Below are positions 37,655 through 45,200 of a stretch of DNA of 64,000 nt, piece by piece. The first letter of the stretch is position 1; each line of letters opens with the position of its first letter. Below the pieces are notes generated by a model that saw only the letters and a program-made list of their open reading frames with translations, ran no database searches and was not told the DNA's origin. A program made the position numbers and the translations under genes. Source of the stretch: Arthrobacter psychrochitiniphilus (lineage in GTDB: Bacteria > Actinomycetota > Actinomycetes > Actinomycetales > Micrococcaceae); NCBI RefSeq assembly GCF_003185915.1, contig NZ_QHLZ01000009.1:62001-126000 (forward strand), given 5' to 3'.

Positions 37655-37866
37655 ACACCCCCCAAGACTGTCCAGATGTTGCCTAGACGTATCCGTCTGG
37701 CTCTTCTATTCCCGGAACTGATGGCCGGATTGCTGCGGCCACCGTTGGTGGAATGCAGGGCCAAGGGATAGCCCCAGTCATCGCGGACCAAAACAGTGGG
37801 CAATAGTTCGGTGCACAGCCCCCGCCCGTCGCACCTGGTCCAGTCGATGTGAAGTGTTTCGGTCAT
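37651..37866 (-). pseudogene. Ferredoxin-like gene with corrupted C-terminal half
   Basis: The 71-residue frame starts at the ATG at 37,864-37,866 with AGGAGG upstream. Its first 35 residues match short actinobacterial ferredoxins (IDWTRCDGRGLC, ELLPTVLVRDDWGYPL). After that the sequence becomes Ser/Arg/Asn-rich, and the third cluster cysteine of the usual C-terminal Cys-Pro motif is absent. In the next frame IPPTVAAAIRPSV can be read, which looks like the displaced family sequence, so a frameshift plus loss of the end is likely. It overlaps the VIT stop. A functional three-cysteine iron-sulfur cluster cannot form with the two cysteines left. Confidence 0.55.
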
Positions 37867-38684
37867 GTTGTCCTCCTGGTTTGCCTCAGGCAGGCTCCCC
37901 TGCCGGCATGCTGGTGAATGACGCGCGAGATCTTCCAAAAATTCGCTTTACCGTTCGGCCCGCACACCCGTTCCCACGCCGTGGAAGGTCACCATCAGGG
38001 TGCCAACAGTTCATCAATGTCAAAAGGTTTAGCCAAATAGTCCTCCGCACCGCTGTTCAGCCCTCCAACACAGTCTGCAGGATCACTCAGGGCCGAGAGG
38101 ATGAGCGCCGGCGTAGCTTCTTAGCAACGGACATGCGATGGCTGAACCAAGGTCGGCAACAGTGAGAGCGTTAGTGCAGTTGGCTGTGGCGAGGAAATCC
38201 GACGGCGCAAAGCACGTCCCTGGCCTGAAGAAGGAAGCGCGGTGTTCATTTCCGGTTTCTCCCCCGGGAGATGGCAAGACCACGGCCAGCGGGAAGAGAT
38301 TCAGCATGATGCGCAACAAAACGTTGCCCCATGGGGCGGTTGCCACACATGAGCCAAGATAGTTTCCCGGGGTGATCGACATTGGCACTGCCGCGTTAAC
38401 TGATTGACAGCTCTGGTGACATAGCTTACGCTGAGCGCATCCGGCCACTACCGTGAACGGTCCAGCCATATTGTTGTGGATTATATGCCACAGTGAATTG
38501 GGGAACCTCGCATGAAAAATCGCATTGCTTCGTTCGGGATTAGTCTCCCTGAAGCGTGGGCGCTTGATGACTGCGGGCGAGGTTCCCGGACGTCCCAACC
38601 CTTTAGCGGATCGTCATCCGTGGCCTCAGCTGTACGTTCTATCTCGCACCGTTCGAAGACCATTGCCATAGACTGGACACCGGC
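37867..38684. other. Interval with response-regulator remnant
   Basis: Apart from the regulator remnant at 37,995-38,122 no gene is supported here. Several frames of 60-170 codons are open on both strands but show no family features and no ribosome sites. The stretch looks like decayed DNA between the ferredoxin-like frame and the two-component system. Confidence 0.6.
37995..38122 (-). pseudogene. Response-regulator receiver-domain remnant
   Basis: About 40 codons on the minus strand keep the back half of a receiver domain: [10 protein letters not shown] (strand 4 with the conserved Ser), [12 protein letters not shown] (strand 5 with the conserved Lys) and DIDELLA (last helix). A TAA lies in frame just upstream and TGA ends it at 37,995, so phosphorylation site and DNA-binding domain are gone. 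It is not a copy of the intact regulator at 38,685, which reads differently in the same positions. It shows that a second two-component regulator once stood here. Confidence 0.7.
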
Positions 38685-39350
38685 GTGAGTCGCATCGTCG
38701 TTGTCGAGGATGAGCCCATCCTCGCCCGGCTCCTAGGCCGAATCCTCAGCGGAGCCGGCCACACGGTCACGGTGGCTGGCACTGTAGCTGATGCCCTCAA
38801 AACCATCAGGACTGTTGACCCGCACTTGATCATTTTGGATCTGGTGTTGCCAGATGGCCGCGGCGAGGATGTTCTGGCCGAACTAATGCAATCCCGTCCT
38901 GCGAGTCAGGTTTTGGTGCTCTCATCCATGACACAGGTGGCTACCCGGGTGGGTGTTTTGGAGGGCGGTGCGGTGGATTTCTTGGCCAAACCGTTTGCCA
39001 ACGCCGAACTGTTGGCCCGGGTTCACGCCCGCATTCGAACGGCCGCCCCGCCCTTAGCAGTCCCCCGCTACCTTCGAAGAGCTGGCGTCGAGATAGATGT
39101 CCAGCAACGCGAGCTCGTCTCTGATGGGCGCCGCATCTCACTAACCCAACGCGAGTTCGTGCTCCTAACCCACCTCCTTCAGCGGGCGCCCGAGACATGT
39201 ACCAGGGCCGAGCTTCTTGAGCGCGTCTGGGGCACCAGCTACGACACCGGGACAAACGTGGTTGACGTCTGTGTGCGCCGGCTGCGATCCAAACTCTCAC
39301 AGGACCAAATTGAAACGGTGCGTAATGTTGGATATAGGATCGCGATCTAA
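38685..39350 (+). CDS. OmpR-family response regulator
   Basis: The 221-residue regulator has a receiver domain (residues about 1-115) with the acidic pair VVVEDEP, the phosphorylated Asp in LIILDLVLPDG, Ser in LVLSSM and Lys in FLAKPF. A winged helix of the OmpR type follows (about 128-221: LTQREFVLLTHLL, RVWGTSYDTGTNVVDVCVRRLRSK in sequence). The GTG start lacks a clear ribosome site, so a leaderless or upstream start is possible. The kinase gene begins inside its last nine codons. Its position between copper genes suggests a metal signal, and the divergent copC-copD and giant oxidase genes are plausible targets. Confidence 0.9.
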   Translation: MSRIVVVEDEPILARLLGRILSGAGHTVTVAGTVADALKTIRTVDPHLIILDLVLPDGRGEDVLAELMQSRPASQVLVLSSMTQVATRVGVLEGGAVDFLAKPFANAELLARVHARIRTAAPPLAVPRYLRRAGVEIDVQQRELVSDGRRISLTQREFVLLTHLLQRAPETCTRAELLERVWGTSYDTGTNVVDVCVRRLRSKLSQDQIETVRNVGYRIAI

Positions 39351-40431
39351 AGCAGTCCTCGCCGCCGCGTGGGTGGTGTTCGCGGGCGTGAACTGTTACC
39401 TCACCTTTGTGCTGCCTGGCAAGGAAACCATCCCCTTTCATCTGGTATGGGCTAGTTTCGCGCTGCTTTACGGACTCTGCCCGTGGCCACGGCGTGCCAC
39501 CATGATTGCCTTCTTCGTTGTCACAACAGTGACTGGTGCAGCCCTGGTGGGCCATGCCATTGCAGGGAACATCGAATGGGAAGAATGTACCGAGATCTTC
39601 TTGATGGCCGGTATTATGGCGCTGTTGATCTGGCATGTTAACCGTCAGTGGAATTCTCAGTCCCAACTGCGCGCACTGCAGCAGGCTGACCGCCACCGCA
39701 GTCAACAGCGGGAAAATGCCGCTCGGTTCGGTTCGCATGAGGTACGCACGCGCCTGACAATCGCTAGGGGCTACGCGCAACTCATCGCCGATCAGTCCAC
39801 CGAGCCGACGGTGCGCGAGGACGCCGAGCTGGTGGTAGCCGAGCTCATTAAGGCGTCAGCGTTGGCAACCAACTTACTAACCTTGGTCCGGGTTGTGGAG
39901 CCGCCGAACACCGAGCCGGTCGACGTCGACAGGATGCTGGCCGTGATCTTGCGCCGATGGGCTATCACCGCCGACAGGAATTGGAGTTCCCGGAGTGAAG
40001 CTGGCACCGTCCTGGGCGACAATGAGCGGCTCGAGGCAATAATGGACTGCCTGATCGAGAATGCGGTCAGGTTCACCGGCCCAGGAGACACCATCGCTGT
40101 AACAGCCGACCCCCTAGGCAGCGAGCTGGTGCTGACTGTCAGCGATACCGGAGCAGGCATCCCAGAGGCGGATCTGGGCTCCATTTTCGAGGTCTTTCAG
40201 ACCGGGTCCGCTGCCGGCGAGCGAGCTGGGAGCGGTTTGGGTCTGGCCATCGTCAAGACCGTCACGGAGGCCCGTGGCGGCACCGTCTCCGTGGCCAGCA
40301 CGCTTGGCCACGGCACCACATTTACCTTGCGGTTACCGCTACTATCTGTGCCGCCATCCCCGCTTGGGAAAACCGTCTCAGCCTCGGCTGACCCTGATCC
40401 CCTTGATGAGTCGGTCAATTTACTCAGCTGA
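39325..40431 (+). CDS. Sensor histidine kinase
   Basis: The 369-residue kinase has three to four membrane helices in residues 5-110, with only short loops and no large sensor domain. The phosphoacceptor helix GSHEVRTRLTIARGYAQL follows, with His near residue 138. Its box reads HEVRTRL where most kinases have HELRTPL. The ATPase domain is complete: ENAVRF (N box), DTGAGIPEADLGSIF (G1) and GSGLGLAIVK (G2). I start at the ATG at 39,325, which overlaps the regulator gene by 26 bases; this makes the pair coupled. With so little outside the membrane, it probably senses within or at the membrane. A copper signal is inference from the neighbours. Confidence 0.85.
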   Translation: MLDIGSRSKAVLAAAWVVFAGVNCYLTFVLPGKETIPFHLVWASFALLYGLCPWPRRATMIAFFVVTTVTGAALVGHAIAGNIEWEECTEIFLMAGIMALLIWHVNRQWNSQSQLRALQQADRHRSQQRENAARFGSHEVRTRLTIARGYAQLIADQSTEPTVREDAELVVAELIKASALATNLLTLVRVVEPPNTEPVDVDRMLAVILRRWAITADRNWSSRSEAGTVLGDNERLEAIMDCLIENAVRFTGPGDTIAVTADPLGSELVLTVSDTGAGIPEADLGSIFEVFQTGSAAGERAGSGLGLAIVKTVTEARGGTVSVASTLGHGTTFTLRLPLLSVPPSPLGKTVSASADPDPLDESVNLLS

Positions 40432-40467
40432 GATTGGGACCTTCACGAGTACACAGGTCTGACTCCT

Positions 40468-40491
40468 GGTGCCTCCCCACGGCTGGGCACC
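40468..40491. terminator. Hairpin between convergent kinase and copC-copD genes
   Basis: GGTGCC (40,468-40,473) and GGCACC (40,486-40,491) form a 6-bp stem with a 12-base loop between the convergent stops at 40,431 and 40,500. There is no T-run; a modest terminator is possible. Confidence 0.45.
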
Positions 40492-40499
40492 GGCACGGT

Positions 40500-42176
40500 T
40501 CACTTTGCCACCACCACATCAATCACGGCCGCGGGCTGCTCGAGCTCGTTGATTCGGACGGCGACTGTGATTTTCCACATTCCAGCGACTGGCAGGTCAA
40601 TTTCTGCTTGGTAGCTTCCCACCGTCTCCCGTGGTTTGACTGTGGCAGCCAGCGGTCCAAGGCTCTGGTTTGGTTCCGCCACGCTTACCTGAGGCAGACT
40701 GAAGGGACTAAGAGGATCCCCACCAACGTCAGTGATGGTAAAAAGCAATACGTTCGTACCCGCCTTACCAGGGCTGAAGGTGCCGGTGAGATGCCCAGTT
40801 CCAAGGTCCACGAGTATTTCAGTTCCTGACGGGTCCAGCACCTCGAGCGTCCGCGGATTCTGCAACGTCAGTGCTGAGGTGAGCCCAAGCACCATCACTA
40901 TCCCAATAGCCTCAAGACGCACGGCAAGGGCTAAGCGGGACCAAGCTTTTCCCTTAATTCCCTCGTTTACCAGACGTGGCAGAAGCCCAAAACGGTTCCA
41001 TGCCGCAAATCCTCCAATCACAGCCACGATTGCCAACTTGACCATCAACAACCGACCGTAGGAACTTCCCACAAGAGTTGCCACCGAACCAACCATCACC
41101 ACGGCCATGATTGTCCCCGAAATGCCCAGCAGCACCACCAGTCCTCCAGCCAACGTGGAGAATCTGCCCAAGACCATGGCGGCCAGTGCAGGGTCACCTT
41201 TGTGCCGCCGGGCACGGGCTAGATGCAGTACCAGTCCTACGAGGCCGCCTAGCCAAACTGCTGCCGTCGCGGCGTGAACCAGGTCCGAGCCCATCACCAG
41301 CCAGCCGGGTTCGTACGCCTGAGTGTGGCCGATGGGTAGAACAGAGAACAGAGCCACACCTGCCCCCACCGTTGCCGTCCAGCTAGAGCCCGCTCCCGGA
41401 ATTCTGGATGCCAACAGCATCAGCAGTACCCCGGCAAGGGCAAAGACAAGGGTTAACCCCTGCCCCCCGGACCACCCGATTCCCCAGACGGCTGGATCAG
41501 CCAGATCTCCAAGACCCGAACCTCTCTCCCGCACCGCGCTGAGGGGCACGAGCAAGGTGTAGGCGCTGATGGCGAGGAATCCAGCCACCCAAGGTAGTGG
41601 ACGAGCCGCCACAGTGGTCCGGGCAACGAAGAGATCGAAAGCCGTGAGTCCTATAAGGACGAACAAACCCAGATAACCAAAGGCGTTGAGTACTCCGTAG
41701 AGCAGGTCCACCCCTCCGGAGGCATCCGGGACGACAGCCGGAACCCCTGCGCCGGCCCTCCCGACGCTGAACGAGAGCACACCGGAAATGGGATGGGAGT
41801 CATCTGAGATGACGCGCCAGCTGAGCCTGTAGCTACCGTTGGCAAGTTTTGGCGGCAGGGTAGCCGTGACCGTGGCGTCCAGTTGGTCTACCTGCAGGAT
41901 TTGGTGTCCGCCACTGCTTTCGTAGAGCTGGAAACTGTCAAGGACAGGGGCCACGGTTTCGCCGAAAACAAACTCCACCGAAGCGGGAGCTCTGGTGAGG
42001 GTTGCGCCATCGGCAGGCAGGGAGTACAGCAGCGCTGCGTGCGCCAAGACGGGCGTGGGTGGGACCACCAAAGCGAGCGACAGCATGGCGAACAGCAACG
42101 CGAGCAAGCGGCGGGCATTTAGTTTCGGTGCCCTAACTTTCTGCCAGCGCATTTGACGGGATGGTTCTCTGAGCAC
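40500..42176 (-). CDS. CopC-CopD fusion protein with C-terminal extracytoplasmic domain
   Basis: The 558-residue protein joins three parts. After a signal peptide ending at VLAHA, a CopC domain (about 46-145) starts with the copper-ligand His of AHAALLYSLPADG and contains DSHPISGVLSFSV. A CopD membrane domain follows with about eight helices (about 155-440), including GHTQAYEPG and DLVHAATAAVWLGGL. A C-terminal beta-type domain (about 445-558) resembles the FixH/YtkA-like fold. CopC binds copper outside and CopD is thought to pass it inward. I choose the GTG at 42,174-42,176 because GGAG lies six to nine bases upstream. It lies behind the giant oxidase on the same strand, separated by a large hairpin. 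Confidence 0.85.
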   Translation of the reverse strand: MLREPSRQMRWQKVRAPKLNARRLLALLFAMLSLALVVPPTPVLAHAALLYSLPADGATLTRAPASVEFVFGETVAPVLDSFQLYESSGGHQILQVDQLDATVTATLPPKLANGSYRLSWRVISDDSHPISGVLSFSVGRAGAGVPAVVPDASGGVDLLYGVLNAFGYLGLFVLIGLTAFDLFVARTTVAARPLPWVAGFLAISAYTLLVPLSAVRERGSGLGDLADPAVWGIGWSGGQGLTLVFALAGVLLMLLASRIPGAGSSWTATVGAGVALFSVLPIGHTQAYEPGWLVMGSDLVHAATAAVWLGGLVGLVLHLARARRHKGDPALAAMVLGRFSTLAGGLVVLLGISGTIMAVVMVGSVATLVGSSYGRLLMVKLAIVAVIGGFAAWNRFGLLPRLVNEGIKGKAWSRLALAVRLEAIGIVMVLGLTSALTLQNPRTLEVLDPSGTEILVDLGTGHLTGTFSPGKAGTNVLLFTITDVGGDPLSPFSLPQVSVAEPNQSLGPLAATVKPRETVGSYQAEIDLPVAGMWKITVAVRINELEQPAAVIDVVVAK

Positions 42177-42213
42177 GATCGTCTCCTCGTCCTGTATGAC
42201 TGAGCCCATGCAG

Positions 42214-42269
42214 GCAGCGTACCCCGCCGCCCAACCCACACGTGCGGGTTGGGCGGCGGGGTACGCTGC
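42214..42269. terminator. Perfect 24-bp hairpin between giant oxidase and copC-copD
   Basis: Arms 42,214-42,237 and 42,246-42,269 pair without mismatch around an 8-base loop. The stem starts seven bases behind the oxidase stop and ends 37 bases before the copC-copD start. No T-run follows on the minus strand. It is far more stable than needed for ordinary termination. Confidence 0.8.
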
Positions 42270-42276
42270 AGTGGTG

Positions 42277-45200
42277 CTAGTTGCCCGTTGTGAAGCTCCA
42301 GGTCACGGGTGCCAGCAGGTTGCCTGCAGCATCCTTGATCCCGTTGCCCAGGGTGAGCGTGTACTTGGTGTTCGCCAACAGTGTGCCTGTCGGGTTCAGC
42401 GTTGCCACCCTGGTTGTTCCGGAGTAGCTGACGACTGACGGGAAGACGGCGCCGTTGGAGCTCCGCTTGATGGTGAAATTCCCGTTGGCCGCGGCCGTGG
42501 CGGGCAATCCTGTGACTGCCTCGCTGAAGGTTGCGGTGATGTTTGCTGTCCGGCTGACCCTGGTGGCGTTGACCGCAGGGGTTCTATTTGTCACCGTTGG
42601 GGCGGGACCGGTGATGAAGGTCCACGTCTTGGCGGTGAGCGGGTTGCCTGCCACGTCCTTGACCGCGTTGCTCAGAGACAAGGTGTAAGTCTTATCGCTG
42701 ACCAGTGGCGCGTCAGGAGTCAGTGTGGCAACCCTGGTGGTGGCGTTGTAACTGACCTTCGAGGCGATGGTTGCCGTTCCCAGCTTCAGGGTGAAGTTGG
42801 GGGTGCTGGCAGCGGTGGTGGGCAGGCCCGTCACCGCTTCGCTGAAGGTGGCACTCAACGGGGTCCGTTTGGTGGCCGTTCCCAGTCCAACACCGGTGGC
42901 TCCGGCGGCAGGATTAGTGCTGGTCACCGTTGGGGCGGGACCGGTGATGAAGGTCCAGCTTGTCGCTGCCAATGAACCGCCTGAGACGCTCTTGATGGCC
43001 GTGGTCAACGAGAGGGTGTAGGGCTTGTCAGTGGCCAAGGCCGACGTTGGAGTCAGGGTTGCCGTTCGCGTTGCCGCGTTGTAGCTCACCGAGGCCGCAA
43101 TAGCCGTGGTGCCTTGCTTCAGTAGGAACGTGGAATTGCTGACGCCCGTGACAGCCTCGTTGAAAGTGACTGTTGGCCGGACGTTGTTCGCCACGCTTGT
43201 GGCACCAGCTGCAGGGTTCTGGCTGGTCACCTTAGGGACTGTGACAACGGTGGTGGCAGTGAGCACAGGCACTGACACGGTGTTTCCGGCCGCGTTCCAG
43301 GCTGTCACCCTGTAGGCGTATTCTCCGGTACCGGCGGTCTTGTCGGTGTACGTGGTGACGTTCGCCAGTGTGGCAGCAATCTGGGCGTACGTTCCAGCAG
43401 TTCCGTTGGTAAGCGGCGCACGCTCAATTTTGTAGCCGATCTCGTTCTTCGCATTGCCCCACGTGGTTGGATCCGTGATCGAAACCGGAGTCCCATCAGT
43501 CCAGCTCAACAACACCTCATTTGCGGCTCTGGTGAAGCTCAGTACAGAAGCATCAGCCAGGGTGCGTGGCGTGCTGACCGCAATGGGCCTCATCATGTCC
43601 ATTTCCTCGTGACTGAGGATGTGGCAGTGCCACACATATTCCCAGCCGAAGTTGGTCATGACATTAGTGATGGGATCGATCGGGTTGCCGTTGGTGTCGG
43701 TGTTGTTGAACCCTGCCTCGTAGCCATTCACGCCGGTGATGGATCCTTTGGCGCCCAGAGGCATCATCGGGTTCAATGGCCGGTTGCTGTCCGGGATGGC
43801 GAACGGGAGTTTCGGCAGGATGGGGCGGACCGCCACGATGGTGTCCTCCAATGGGCTGACACGCACGGTATCCTTCCAGCCGATTTCGCCAGGTTCAGGC
43901 GGAATGATGATGTTATCCCACGTGACCCTGTTGAGCAGCTGCACGTCATTGAGGTGGAAGTGCAGCGGGTGGGTGTCCACACCATTGTGGGTGATCTTCC
44001 AGATCTGTGTACCATCAGCGTTAGTGGATATGGGTGCCACCTTGAGGCTGTTGATCCCCTTGGTGCCATCTAGTAATTCCGTGGCAGGGTTAACGTACGG
44101 GTAGAGAATTATGTTTTGCAGAAGCGGAGTTGCCCCTGGCGCCTCCAACCCGATGTTGCCGCTCATGCGCCCCCACTCATCAAAGTTGGCCGCATTCATC
44201 TCATCGTGGACACTCTTGCCCTGTATGGGAACACTGAGCTGCGGGCCAGCCAAGGTATCAAACTTGAACTGCTCGCCTCCCTGCTCGGCGATGCGGGCGA
44301 AGCCGTCGCACTTCGCTGCGGGGTTAACCGCTGCGTTGCAGTAACCGCTACCAACAAACGTCGATCCGTATGCTTGGTTGTAGGCGGCTTGGCCTACCAC
44401 AACGGGGTTCTGACTGGACTCAAAAACTCCGGCGGGTTTTCCCGCTGCATCGGTGTGGTGATCGAACGCCGCCATCAGCTTGCCCATCTGGTCAGCCGTG
44501 GTGTTCGGCCGGTCGAAAGCAAGCGCAGGTGCTGCGTTCGAGACCTTGACCTGCATGACTGAACGAGTGTCAGGCCCGTAGCCAGGCAGAGTAGAGGGTG
44601 CGCCAGCCGGGAACATGTCCGGTGCACCGGTGTAGTAGTCGTAACCTGGGATCCGGCCCGGGAAAGCGGCAGGAGCATCGTTGTAGAGGATCAATGTCTT
44701 ACCCCTGTAGGCAGAGAAGTCAACGATCACATCGGCCCGTTCTGCGGGCGCGAGCAGCAGCGAGTGCTGGTCCACGTTGCCCACATCGAATCTGGTGGCG
44801 TCGGTGATGAACGTTGTCTCATGGGCGGGAACCACTGCCGGGGTAGGTAGGAAGCCCCCCTCGTTGCCGATCTGGATCCAGTCGGGGCCCTTGGGGCTCT
44901 TTGCGGTGTCCGGAGTAGGCATGACCACCGGGTCTGTCTGCGCCAAGGAGAGCTCGCTGGCCTTCAGGGCAACCTCGGTGCCGGTTGCGGGATCGGCCAC
45001 GTACCAGGAAAGGTTCCAGAACCTATCGTCGGAGCCATTGAGGATCCGGAAACGGTAGGACTTGGGGTCCATGGTGGTGGTGGGGTACGCGGTACCGTTC
45101 ACAACAGGGGTGTCGTGGAAGGCCTCCATGCCTACTGAGTTGTTCGGTGTGGACGGGATCAGGGCAGGCTCACAGAAGTCGGCCACGTTCGTGTCGCAAT

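Noticed and set aside
38083..38598. Minus-strand frame of 171 codons
   Set aside because: No start signal, no recognisable motif and mixed composition; it partly covers the response-regulator remnant in another frame.
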